From the NCBI GenBank assembly GCA_020736575.1, contig JAGPYM010000002.1, forward strand, positions 682,001 through 746,000: a stretch of DNA of 64,000 nt, in the 5' to 3' direction. This stretch comes from Thelonectria olida (Eukaryota > Ascomycota > Sordariomycetes > Hypocreales > Nectriaceae). The notes beneath the pieces were generated by a model, which had not been told where the DNA came from, ran no database searches, and saw only the letters and a program-made list of their open reading frames with translations. Positions within the stretch are counted from its first letter, which is position 1. Each line of letters begins with the position of its first letter. The position numbers and the translations under genes were made by a program. Shown here piece by piece: positions 47,739 through 58,633 of this stretch.

Positions 47739-49285
47739 ATGGCTCAAAATGGTCTCAACCAGAATGGGCTTGGAATTCCCAGCGGAGGTGGGTCGTCATC
47801 GCTCGGGCTGGTAACACCTCAACGCGTTGCAACTCCAAGCTCCAGTGGCTTCGGGGGCATTGTCGTCTTCTCCGGCGGCAGCGCGGCAAACAACCTGGTC
47901 GACGTGTTTGAAGGCGTCCGAGAAGCAAACCACTGCAAGCTCAGCTACGTCATTCCCATATCCGACAATGGCGGAAGCAGCAGCGAGATCATCCGCGTCT
48001 TTGGCGGCCCAGGTACCGCACACCCTTGCAGCACCCAACTCAACCCCCCACTGACCCAAATGCCACTCCAGGCATAGGAGATGTGAGATCGCGCTTGGTT
48101 CGACTTATCCCAGACGACGGCAACGCAGAGACGGCAGCCATTAAGCATTTCTTCAACCATCGTCTACCAAAGGGCTACGGCGAAGCGAGAGCCGAGTGGT
48201 TCGAGATCCTGGAGGCGACACACGACCTCTGGAATGACATCTCGTCACCCAAACGAGAATTGATTCGCTCCTATCTGAATAGCTTCAACCTCGAAGTCGT
48301 CAAACGCATGAGGCCCAGCAGTCGTTTTGACTTTTCCGGTGCGAGCATCGGCAACCTCTTCCTCACGGGTGCCAGACTGTTCACCGGCAGCTTCGAGGCC
48401 GCCATTTACCTCCTCAGCTCCATCTGCGCCGTCCCCGATCGCATCTCCGTCTTGCCGGCGCTGAACTCCAACTTTGCCCACCACATTGCTGCCGGATTGG
48501 AAGACGGCACCGTCATCACGGGGCAGAATGACATCTCCCACCCCAGTGCGCCCACAGCGGCTGTCCCTGGAACCAGCGCGGGGATGCACAGTCCGGTGAT
48601 GAAGAGACACGAGACGTGGGACCACGACAGAGTTGAAGATGCGAACCTTCCAGGAACGCTGCCTGCGTTGAGACGGCCGGCAATCGTATTTTCCAAAGAC
48701 CAAGAGGAAGGCCTCCCTTCCAGAGTTGACCGGATATGGTACATCAACCCATACGGCGAAGAGATTCGGATTCCTGCCAACCCGCGCGTCCTCGACGCAC
48801 TGCGCGCCACGAACAGCATAGTCTACAGCATCGGCTCCCTTTTCACGTCGCTGATCCCCAGTCTCGTTCTCCGCGGGGTTGGGCAGGCCATTTCCAGCCC
48901 GATGATCCGAAACAAGATCCTGATACTCAACGGCACCACCGATCGTGAAACCGGGCCGTCGACGGATCCGTTCTCCGGGCTCGACTTTGTCGCCGCCATT
49001 GCCAACGCTTGCGCCGACTCCAGGGGCTTGCCGAGACCCGAAGAAGAGGAGTACTCCCAGTACGTGACGCATGTGATTTACATTGAGGGACCGACGTCGC
49101 CCAAGGTCGACAAGCGGCGCTTTGGACAGCTGGGCATCGACGCGACGAGGCTCTATGGGCCGAAAGATGAGACGGGAAGGGGTGGGCGGTATGATGCAAA
49201 GGCTCTGGAGCAGGCGCTCGAGTCCATCATCGGGAGGAAGGACATGCGATCGGACCGAAGTCGTCGGAACACGCTGGTGGGATGA
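47739..49285 (+). CDS. CofD/YvcK (UPF0052)-like protein, 495 aa
   Basis: Exons 47739-48012 and 48072-49285 join in phase 1 within the conserved GGPG-IGDVRSRL motif. The N-terminal glycine-rich loop GIVVFSGGSAANNLVDVF and the SYVIPISDNGGSSSEIIR segment are hallmarks of the family that includes archaeal/actinobacterial CofD (2-phospho-L-lactate transferase of F420 synthesis) and bacterial YvcK/GlmR. Further along are GNLFLTGARLFTGSFEAAI, VPDRISVLPA, VYSIGSLFTSLIPSLVLRGV and NKILILNGTTDRET. Fungi are not known to make F420, so a transferase role in F420 synthesis should not be assumed; binding of a phosphorylated or nucleotide-sugar ligand, as in YvcK, is equally plausible. No targeting signal is visible. 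The family call is firm, the function open. Confidence 0.92.
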
Positions 49286-49590
49286 TGAGAGTAAGGGAAT
49301 TATTGCCATGTTATTTAGATAGATCTGATGAACAAAATAGACTCCGTGTGTCGCTCACAAAAAAAAACAAAAAACAGGACCTCTTCGCTTTCCCTCCATT
49401 CCCTGAGCCGACCCTTGAAGTTGCGCATTGTCGTAGGGTATTTGCAACGGGATGCAAAGATCGCTTCCCTGATGGCTTTGCTCGTTGTTGTACAATCTCA
49501 CAATGTCCGTCGTGCGCCGTTCTCTCACAACCTCCCCCAAGATTCCCTTCCAACACTCCGCCCCCCCCAAAAAAAAAGTAATGGCTCGTG
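49286..49590. other. Convergent 3' intergenic region
   Basis: About 300 nt between the CofD-like gene (plus) and the small membrane protein (minus). It has a C8-A9 tract near 49561-49578. Nothing else is seen. Confidence 0.5.
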
Positions 49591-49857
49591 TTAATCCGAT
49601 AACATCAAATACACCATAACCACCGGCCACGCCGTGGAAATTAATATCGCCGCCAGCACCGAGCCCAAACCCATCTTGACCCGGTCGTAGGGGCCCTTCC
49701 AGCGGTCGACGAGGGCGCATGTGCTGAAGATCATGGCGCAGGCGTAGAGCGAGCACACCCAGAAGACGATGAGGCGGAGGCCGGATGCGCGGTCTTCGGG
49801 GCCGAAGACGGAGCCTGAGGTGTCGAAGACGAAGCCCGAAGAGAGATTGTTGCCCAT
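49591..49857 (-). CDS. 88-aa membrane protein with N-myristoylation-type start
   Basis: Single exon, 88 aa. The start MGNNLSSGF fits the N-myristoylation consensus (Gly2, Ser6). Two hydrophobic helices follow, GLRLIVFWVCSLYACAMIFS at about residues 26-45 and GLGSVLAAILISTAWPVVMV at about 63-82, separated by a short loop VDRWKGPYDRVK. Third codon positions are strongly C/G, like neighbouring real genes, and no other frame over the same DNA is convincing. I do not recognise the family. It would be a hairpin-like membrane protein facing the cytosol with both ends, if myristoylated. Because it is short, the call is moderate. Confidence 0.6.
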   Translation of the reverse strand: MGNNLSSGFVFDTSGSVFGPEDRASGLRLIVFWVCSLYACAMIFSTCALVDRWKGPYDRVKMGLGSVLAAILISTAWPVVMVYLMLSD

Positions 49858-52504
49858 TGTGATTGTTTTTTTGGCGGTGCACGAAGTAATAAGCCACAGG
49901 AGTATTCGGTCTCGCTGAGGAGGGGTAACGAGGGTCTTGTCGTCGGTGCGATTGACGTCCAGATGGAGAAGGATTCTGAGAATTCCTTTTGTTCAGGTAT
50001 TTGCGAAATGATTGACCAGCAATCCACCAAAAATAAAAGTCTCGCCTGCGAGAAAGAACAAGAAAGAAGAAGAGAGCGCAAGAGTTGAAGAACGAACAAT
50101 TAAGTCGTCACAAAGGTCAGCGCCCGGCGCGTGGTTTATGTGACAGCCAAGCATGAGCAGGGGTGCCCATCACGGCGACCATGCCTGTCGCAGAAAAGCG
50201 GCCTCGACACAGCTGGACCGCCGTCCCAATCACTCGTCACACAGGGGCAGTCTCATGCGCCCACACGGCCAATGGGACGTCGAGGGCGGCCCGCTCATCA
50301 GTTTGGCACCAGATGTCGGTGACATGTTGGTGAGGGTGGGGAGACACGGCACCAATCGAGGGGGGGGTTTAAGCGCGCACGAGAAGAGCAGGACCAGGAC
50401 CAACCTCCCCGCGACGAGAATAGAAGATCGAATTGGCGCTTGTGCTTTGTGGCGTGGGCTGATGTTCTGCGTTGCTCAGCTCATGTCTCTTCTCCCCGAC
50501 CAGCCCAATCCCGGGCTGCCTTTTGCGTTCTGGGGTGGTCCTTGGTTCACTGCAACTGAGGCTGTCGTGCGTCCCCCAAGCTGAGCAGAGCCCCAAAAGT
50601 AGTCCCCCGCATAAGTGCACTTGCCTCAGCCCAACGTGCAACTTCACATTAGACCTGGTCAATTAATATCATGAACATCGCTAATAAGACGTCTTCCATC
50701 TTCAAATGAGTAACTAAACGATTTGCCAACTTTGCGTGAATAGGGCCATGTTAACTCCCAATTTCTTTTTGCGCGACGGCCAACATGTATCGACTGTGAC
50801 AATGTCCTCTTGGACGCAGTCTTGAGAACCCATCCTGACCACGTCCTGTCAAGGACGGCTACTCCAACTGGTTATCAAGTTCTTTCTGGATTGAAGACGC
50901 TTCTCTGGACTTTGACAGTATTGTGAATCCATGATCCCTCCTAGTGCCATCACCCCCCTCGACCCACTGCAACGGCCAGGCATGTCCATGTAGTGTCGAG
51001 CTTGAACAGACAAGTATGTAGCCTCTCACTCCGACTGGGAGTTTGAACCGCTTGAAGAAGCTCAACAGGTTTTGGGGCTCCCATCGCTCAGTTCGCTAGT
51101 AGTGGCGGTGCGTGAATTGTTCGCTGCACGAATGCGGAGCTGGCCGGCGTCCCCGGGCAGCCTGACCTCGGATTCTTGACATCGTTTTAAAACCTGACAT
51201 GGCCGATAACCAGAATCCCCAACGGAGACCATCTGGGCTTGGCAAAGACTCAAGTGCCAGAATCGCCCCTAGTCTGCTGCGATATGGGCTCCGACGTAGA
51301 CTGCCAAAGAGCTCGACATGGAACTCGCCGGTCTGGTCACGTCGATGATATTCTGCTCATGCGTTGGTGCGAGTCGGACTAATTACCATGGGGCCATGAT
51401 TAGTATGTAGTGCGTCAATAAGCTCGAATGTAGTAGCAGCTCATACACTCCCTGAGCGCATCGTCTCCAAGTATTCCTAAAAGCTCTCTTCTCCCGTCCC
51501 TCCTCGAAGTTCGGTTGGTATTTGTCGGCTTGTGATATTCATGCTGTTGGAGAGCATTGGTGAACTGAGCCCCGACAAACAGCGTCAGCTGCGCAATGGA
51601 CAGAGCCCTTTGCGACCGCGTGGAAGCCATGTTGATGTCGCAAAAGAAGGAAAAATCTAGTCCATTCCTGACCTTGATCGGATGGCGATTGACTTTCCAC
51701 AGTTACATTCCGGCCGCCGGGGCAGGAAACCCGGCCGCATTTATAACCCTAACTACGGCATCGAGAGCATCATTCTTCACTCTAAAAAGTCGGACACCTA
51801 CAGATGTCTTGTGTCCGACTTTTTGGCGTGGAAACTAGGACTGAAAAGAGGACGTCAGTTAAGCTTTGGACTAACATATGGGAACCAGGTAGCCCCCTGG
51901 TTGATCTGGCTTGAAGATTGACAAGACCCCTGTTAATCTCGCATGGCCCCCCAAGAATGCGTGGCATGCCCTGAATCCGTCGAATCGTATGAACGAGAGG
52001 TGTGAGATGCCACACTCCCAAGGCGCACTCAATTCCTCTTCTGAACCGGTTGCAGCTGTAGCGGTAATGCCTCATGAAGGGCGAACCATATGCGTGAGGC
52101 AGTCAGGATGACCCGTCCGTGCTCTAGGACTCTCAAGGAGGCTGTGCGGAATTGTCCCTCCTTGGCTACAAGACTGGCAAGACACAGCTCTGACTTTGAG
52201 TTCACCTGTCGAATGACGCAATGGCAACTCATCATGAGAAATTTACAGCTTGGAGGTATTGAAATATATGAAATCATCATCTAATCCTGATACGTGTAAC
52301 GACACTTTCCCCGCCGATCTGTATCAAGCACGAATGCCACCACAAATGGGAATCGGCGAATCGCACTCAGTCCCCTTATGTGCAGTGCAGCTCTGCCTTG
52401 CGATGTCCGTACTCTTCGTGGCAGTGCCCACAGATCGACAGATTGACCAACAACCCGCTAAAAAGAGAATTTGACTTTTGAAAGGATAAAACGGATTGGA
52501 AATC
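49858..52504. other. Long intergenic region containing a perfect 14-bp palindrome
   Basis: About 2.6 kb with no supportable gene. It contains the promoter of the 88-aa gene at its left end and the inverted repeat at 51784-51824, annotated separately. A 71-aa minus-strand frame at 51630-51415 has a weak signal-like start but no other support. Confidence 0.45.
51784..51824. repeat. Perfect 14-bp inverted repeat around AAAAAGTCGGACAC
   Basis: AAAAAGTCGGACAC at 51784-51797 is followed, after a 13-nt spacer, by its exact reverse complement at 51811-51824. The core AAAAAGTCGG recurs at 55845-55854 and 55921-55930. The arms could form a stable hairpin, or could be abutting ends of a decayed inverted-repeat element. 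Confidence 0.8.
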
Positions 52505-55210
52505 TCAGACTACCGGGGACTCCTCGATCGTTTTAGGAGGCGTCCAGGTAGGAACAAAGAGTTGACCGGTAAACCAATGCTCGGATTCATAGTTATCCGT
52601 TTTCATAAGTTGATCGAAATAGGATGCTAAACAGGCAGTACGGGATTAGTATTGAAAATAAAACACCAGAGTTCGAGTCTTACCTCTTTCTTTAACCACC
52701 GGTGCGATTCTTTTCATCAACTCAACCTCGTCGTTCGACAACTTGGCCATCCGCTGGGTGAGTTTGGAGTCCGCGTCTTGATCCCAGTCGATTTCGAACG
52801 GCTTTTGGCCCTTACAAATATGGTGAAAATGAGTGAGGAGAGCTTGAGCGCCCATGTGAATCTCCTTAATCAGAGACATCATGGTATATTTAACCTGTGG
52901 AAAGTTAGCATGACCCCAGATATGGACAACGGAAGTCACGAACAGTTGCTTTTCGGCTCCGTGCAAAAGCACCTTGTTGTTTCACTAGAAGTGCATACGT
53001 ATGCAACAGTATAAAGCTGGCCAGAAAGATGGCGAACCAGTTATGGGGCTTGTTCTCATGGATGAGGACCTTCATTTGCTTGAGGACCTGCCAACGCAGC
53101 GGGATAAGAATATCCTGCACCATAATGGCGGAAAATTGGTAGTCGATGAAAGGTGCATCCACGAGACGGATACAGCCGTCCCGGGGGGCGAGATCCAGCG
53201 ATTCGGGACCGCAAAATTCCCAACCCCCTTCAATTGTTCGGCACGCGGTCCAAAGATACAAAACGTTCGCAAGAAATTTATGATGCTCCTGAAGTGGGAG
53301 TCAGTATGGAGATTCTAATCATGAAATGGGAGAGGGCTCCAAACCTGCTTATCGTCATGTGCGGCTCTCTGGCGTGCTGCCATAAAGATGCTCTGAGAGA
53401 ACCCATCGTCAGAGCTCATTTTTAATTTATTGTCGACGTATGGAGCCATGCTGTTGACGATAAAGGCCCTTATCTGTTCTCTAGCAACGCTTACGTCTGT
53501 GAGCCTGAACGGGTGCGTGTGAAGCCCCTTCATCAATTTGAACTGGAACTCCGACACTGTCGTTACATCAAAGCACGTAGCAGATAGTCTTAGGACGGAA
53601 CCTAAGTTCTGCGTGAGCTCAAAGAACGCTGTTCGACCCACGCAGTGGCTTGGGAGAGAGTATATGCCGAAGACGTCAAGCTCCGTACGCATTGCAAGTT
53701 CTTTGTATGGTTTCTTTGCAATGGGATCTGTAATTGTGCGGAAAAGAGTGATTTCTGTGATCTGAAAATAGAGGCATGGCAGTTTCGAAAAGCTGTATTT
53801 CCGATTTTGACATCGAAGGCATTCTTCACCAGGCGCATCCGGGTTACGTTCGCACTGGATCACCGTCAGATGAAATCATGGATTAAGTGATTGCACGTAC
53901 ACGTTTGTGGAGTATGCTGCACGAAACGCAAGGAATCGGCGGTGTTTTACCCCGAACAAGAGCTTTACTGGTCTCTCGTGACCTAGATCTCGTCTTTGAT
54001 ACCCTATTAGGGCAAGAACCGCGATGCTCACTCGTCATCTTTCCATGGCGTTTCGGTGAGCGTGATGACGTGCGTGATGGCATCTCTTCTAGTTCCGGAT
54101 AATTTTGTTGCACGATCAACGATTTATGGGTGCTGGAACCAGGCTCAGTCTTTGGCAAGTCGCTAGTCTTGGTTAAAAACTGTGTTGGCGCCATTGAGCC
54201 TCCAAGATGATCAACTAGGGATGCAGTAGAAACCGAGGCATCAAAAGTTGGAAGTCCGCCCACATCAGTTACTGGATAAACAGATGATGAAGAAACCGAT
54301 AGATATCCATTATCGAAACCAAGCCCGGTCTCACCCAGATCAGCCGTATTTGCCGAAAGCGAAGTGGCAGGATTCGGACAGGAACTATTTCCTGATTCAC
54401 GAATTACTGCTGTTAATGTGAGAGGCTGGTCAAAACTCGAGTCTCCCAGTTCCCAAGAAGGGTAAGGCACAAATGGGTTGGGAAGGTGAAGAGTGTCCCC
54501 ATTGCAGATTGTGTTGTTGAGTGCATAATCTTCGAAAGTGCTCGAGTAGTCGTGCTGAAGCGGCGTATCAAATGGAATTCCCGCAGCCCCTTGCAAAATT
54601 AGCTAACTGGGGTGACCAGGATGATGCTTGCATAGTTACTGGTTAGATCTGGAGCCTCGCCGCCCAAGTTCCCAAGCGCTGGCACAAAGGCGTTGCCGGG
54701 TGGTTGGTTTGAGGTTGGACGGGCGGGAGCTAGAGACTCGGCTAGGTCAGGGGCAGGAGGCTCTGCCCTTGTCTGCGGGGGTGTTGAAGGCGGAGCGATG
54801 GTCGCTTCAGCAAAGGCCAGGAGACGAGAAAAGTCGACACGGATGGTCTTTGCCGCGAGCTGCAAGGTCAAAAGATCGTTGACAGCCCAGTCTCCAAGGG
54901 TTGAGCCCGCCGAGGCCGCCGAGCCGCTGATGCTCGACTGTAAGACCGAATCCGGGGTAGAGACGGTGCTTGGGCTGCATTCTCCGGCTGGGGTGGAGTC
55001 ATTGTGAACTGTCTCGGCAAAACGAAAGATTTCAGAGAGGCGAATACCGATGACTTGGGAGGCCTGCTGAAGGCAAAGGAGCTCCTCGGGGCCCCATTGT
55101 CGAGGCGAGGGTCTTGGTTGCATCATCGAGCATTGGTGCTGGTGGTTGGACGAACTCCCTCGCGGAGCTAAAGTGGCGGTGAAGTCAATCAAGTGGCGAC
55201 GGGAAGACAT
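52505..55210 (-). CDS. Zn2Cys6-type transcription factor with central zinc cluster, 815 aa
   Basis: Exons 55210-54640, 54589-53901, 53854-53345, 53288-52944, 52894-52684 and 52626-52505 keep one frame through all joins. Donors at 54639 (GTAACT) and 52943 (GTTCGT) are the least certain. The zinc cluster straddles the second intron: CVSCSILHKR joined to CERNPDAPGEECLRC, then QNRKYSFSKLPC, giving C-x2-C-x6-C-x10-C-x2-C-x11-C at about residues 411-447. Its central place and long last loop differ from typical N-terminal GAL4-type clusters. The C-terminal half has helical segments (YQFSAIMVQDILIPLRWQVL, HTYALLVKQQ, EIHMGAQALLTHFHHICKGQ) that I recall from a class of ascomycete zinc-cluster proteins. 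Near the N-terminus a 28-residue motif is duplicated at residues 39-66 and 108-135. It is probably nuclear; targets are unknown. Confidence 0.75.
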
Positions 55211-56161
55211 ATGTGTGATTTGTTGAGTGAGGCTGAAGGCGCTTCACATCTGGACGGTGATGTGCGGGCTGGTGGTATGGCGAAGCTGTGGCGCTGCACG
55301 TGCATCTGGTGGCTGCTGACAAGCTGAGATACGAGGACTCCTAACAACTGCAGGACAGCAATTAACGAGTTAGTGATGGATCTTCGGTAATTCAGAGGCT
55401 CTTTCGCCCTGAAATACGTAAGCTACGGGATGGCCCGACTATTCATCAGCTCTCCATTGCCAGCCCAGCCAGCCTATCGACGTTGCGAGGCGAATGATGA
55501 TCAGTGAGGCTTAGTCTGTGCTTGGCTGAAGGGCTTCGGGTTTGAAGTGAGGTGGATGGGCTTTGATTTGATTTGATTGATTCAAGTGAATTTGATTTGA
55601 TGACGCGTTACGTTTCGTATGCCCCCTTTACGTTCGCATGCAGACCTGCCCAATGATCACATCGACAGGGACGGAGCATCCGGACGCCCTCGCTTGCTTC
55701 CTTGCTTCCTTGCTTCTGTTCGGGGGCCATTGCCAAACCGCCTTCCTCCCTCTACGGCCCTCCACGACGTCTCCCCAAGGGGTAGGTAGGTACGAACGAA
55801 AGCGGCCTATCGCACCACATTCCATTTGTGCCCGGCCGGCTCTTAAAAAGTCGGCCACTACTAAAGTCGCTTGGGTTGGAATATGCAGCCAGCCTTGCAC
55901 TGGACGTATTGAGGGCCCCTAAAAAGTCGGTCGCATCCTTGATCTGGTTTTCCGACACTTACCAATAGGGTGCCGACGCAGTTCTATGTTCGCCATCGCG
56001 GTTTCTGAGGCCTAAGTCAGTTATTTAACTCAGCAAATTGGGCTTTGTTCGCCTTGTTAACTTCAGCATCAGTTTCAACCAACACCAGCCAGGCATCTCA
56101 CCGGCTCCCATTTCCCAATTCTCCTTGCCTCGTTTGTCATCGTACGTGATCCGGTTCTGCC
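55211..56161. other. Divergent promoter region with two AAAAAGTCGG motifs
   Basis: About 950 nt between the transcription factor (minus) and the kinase-like gene (plus). Both promoters lie here. AAAAAGTCGG occurs twice in direct orientation at 55845-55854 and 55921-55930, the same core as the palindrome at 51784. A short GATTTGATTT-type repeat lies near 55560-55600. Confidence 0.55.
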
Positions 56162-57949
56162 ATGCAGCGCCACGTTTCCAAAGGCTTCAACATCGCGAAT
56201 GTTCTCCGAAGGCATTATGTCTTTCCTTCGGCAGGCTTTGCCCCGTTCCCTAACACCAAGGGCTATGCCCAATACGATGAAATACCCAAACAGCCCGAGT
56301 TTGAGCCTCCAAAGACACCGACATGGGCAATTGATTATGCCTCGTTCGGCACTGTTTATGCCGCCATTCCCACTTCTCTCGAGAGCCTGCCACCGAGCCG
56401 CATAGACGTCGCAATCCCCGATCAGATGGACTGGCCAGCCTCTCTGTGGAGCACACTCGATGCCCGCGACAGTGTCCATCTCGCCGGCCCGAGAATCAGT
56501 TCGCTGGGCATCTCGTCTTACCTGTGCGAAGGTCTCCAGCACTGGGCTGACAGTTTGGGCAACTTCGCTGACGTCTATGCCGACCTTCCATTTGGCTCGT
56601 CCCTCCAACTTTCAAATCTTACCGAAGACGCCAAAGACCTCAAGTTCACCATCCAGCCAAATAAGGCTCTGGAAAAACCGGGCGTTTTCCTCTCTTCCGA
56701 GGACCTTTGTTCCTTGTGGGGCTTTGGCGAATCTGAAATGCCCCCAACCATTCCATATACAAGCCTCCGTCGCCTGAACCAGGTCGCTGGCGATGTTATC
56801 ATTGTGTCGATAGCGGGCCATGATGGGCTCGCAACGGATGGGGTCGAATCGACTATGGTGTTCAAATCCTCGACAAACAAACCATCCAAAATCTATCACG
56901 AGATTAAAATGTTGCTCTCAGTGTTGCCCCTCAAAACGGTCATTGGCCGGCCCAAGTATCTCGTCACCATACCAGACTCCCAAGCTGTGTGCGGGTTTCT
57001 ATTGACTCATTACCCTGGTGGAGACTTGTCTGACATTCTCACTGAGAGGAGACTGGCAGGGACACTAAACATGCCTCAGCAACTCTCTTGGGCATGTGCT
57101 CTAACGTCCTCTCTCATTCACATCAAAAACTCTCCAATGAAGTTCTATTCGGATCTTCGTATGGATCAGCTTGTTCTTTCGCCCAACCCCGACGGTTCTG
57201 AGGTGGCCATCCTGCTCGACTTTGAGCAGAGCCGGAACATCTACAATTGGGCACCACCCGAGATCTATTATCTCGAATGGATAGCTGAGCTTGGAAATGA
57301 GAGTTACGCAAGGTGTGCCGAGCTGTACGAGGACGCCAAGGATAAGTATGGAAAGATACTTAACCGGTACCTCATATCGCGAGACCACCCACTCCCTTTA
57401 ACTGCCATGCCCCAGTGTTATGACAATCCTGACATTGGATGGTACTGGCCATGGCTGACTAGCAGCGCTGCAGAGAGAGAGTCAGGAATGGTATACATGC
57501 TCGGCAAAGCACTTTGGTGTATCTTCGAGGGCACGGGCGACGCCGATATTGTTCTCGGCCGCTCTAGCATAAATGATGGGCAGCCACGGTTTCCCGAGTT
57601 CCTCCGCACCCCACCTGCCATGCAAGAGGTCATTAAAAGATGCACGGCTGGCGCGCGAGAATGGCTCGATGGCCCTATTAAGATCTACCGCCGAGAAGGG
57701 AAAGTATTCCCCTTAGGCAAGACAGGGCTGCGCGGGGAACCCGAAGCCACCTTTGAGGAGACGAAGGAAGCCGTGAAGCTCTTTTGGAAGGAAGAAATGA
57801 GAAAGGCCGAGGAATTCGTTGAGGCCCGAATGCGTTACGACAGAGATAACGCGAGCGATCAGGATCTTGAGCTACTGCATTACTTGAAGCGGCCAACACT
57901 CGACGAAGTCTTGATGACGCTGGAGCAGACAGACGCTTCACTACTCTGA
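56162..57949 (+). CDS. Protein-kinase-fold protein, fungal type, 595 aa
   Basis: Intronless. The N-terminal 190 residues carry no known motif. The C-terminal region looks like a divergent protein-kinase fold: STMVFKSSTNKPSKIYHEI (a VAxK-like Lys near residue 234 and an alpha-C-like Glu), MKFYSDLRMDQLVLSPN near residue 325 in place of the HRDxxxxN catalytic loop, and AILLDFEQSRN near residue 350 in place of DFG. The catalytic-loop Asp and a later metal-binding Asp seem to remain, while the His/Arg of HRD and Gly of DFG are altered. Such fungal-expanded kinase-like proteins are common and mostly uncharacterised; aminoglycoside-phosphotransferase-like chemistry is an alternative. The C-terminal segment is charged and helical. 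Start chosen at the first ATG after a long untranslated stretch. Confidence 0.8.
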   Translation: MQRHVSKGFNIANVLRRHYVFPSAGFAPFPNTKGYAQYDEIPKQPEFEPPKTPTWAIDYASFGTVYAAIPTSLESLPPSRIDVAIPDQMDWPASLWSTLDARDSVHLAGPRISSLGISSYLCEGLQHWADSLGNFADVYADLPFGSSLQLSNLTEDAKDLKFTIQPNKALEKPGVFLSSEDLCSLWGFGESEMPPTIPYTSLRRLNQVAGDVIIVSIAGHDGLATDGVESTMVFKSSTNKPSKIYHEIKMLLSVLPLKTVIGRPKYLVTIPDSQAVCGFLLTHYPGGDLSDILTERRLAGTLNMPQQLSWACALTSSLIHIKNSPMKFYSDLRMDQLVLSPNPDGSEVAILLDFEQSRNIYNWAPPEIYYLEWIAELGNESYARCAELYEDAKDKYGKILNRYLISRDHPLPLTAMPQCYDNPDIGWYWPWLTSSAAERESGMVYMLGKALWCIFEGTGDADIVLGRSSINDGQPRFPEFLRTPPAMQEVIKRCTAGAREWLDGPIKIYRREGKVFPLGKTGLRGEPEATFEETKEAVKLFWKEEMRKAEEFVEARMRYDRDNASDQDLELLHYLKRPTLDEVLMTLEQTDASLL

Positions 57950-58633
57950 TCAATCTATCTGATTTACGAAATGATCCGCAGTGACGAGAGAAACGGTCAG
58001 TCATGACTGACATAAAAAGGAAAAATCGACACAAGATGGGTATATTGCTTTTACTGCGGTACGCGGGGTCTCCGCGGACATGGGATATGATCACGTTCAC
58101 ACTCGCCGGTGCCCAATCCCCTCGCCAGAAACATCTGCCGAGAAACCGGTGAAATCCTTCTCCGGTAAAGGCTGTCAGACCACGTACCCCCTGGCCGCAT
58201 TTTCGAGGCCTTTGAGGCCCGTCAACCGTTACCCTACATATACCGGTCTATAATCGCCGTCGGGACGGCCCGTCTATTGGCGGGCATGCGAAGAATGCGA
58301 CGCACAGTGATGGCTACGTGTCAGTTGGGATAGATGGAGGGTGCACTGAAACCGGTTTGCATCGTTTAACTATGCCAAAGTGCAAAATTGAGCCATTTTG
58401 AGATGGCAGCGCTACCCTCGGCAGATGGGACATACAGCAATGTATTCGTAACTACATCATAATGCGGCTCTGCGGCTCCGTTCAGCCGGCCCTCCCATGA
58501 TCCCATACACATGGATCGATAGGTAGTTTATTAGAGCTTGGTTGGACGGACTAGGCCACGAGACAATGGTAGAGTTTACCTTAGCTTCCGTTACGCAGCA
58601 TCCTTTGCAATCCTCTCCCGTTAGTTGTGAACT
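57950..58633. other. Intergenic between the kinase-like and dioxygenase genes
   Basis: About 680 nt containing the dioxygenase promoter. No gene or repeat is seen. Confidence 0.5.

Noticed and set aside
48245..49309. 354-aa minus-strand frame
   Set aside because: Antisense shadow of the CofD-like gene, which has clear family motifs.
51415..51630. 71-aa minus-strand frame with a signal-like start
   Set aside because: Only a weak hydrophobic stretch; no cysteines pattern, no promoter signal and no conserved features.
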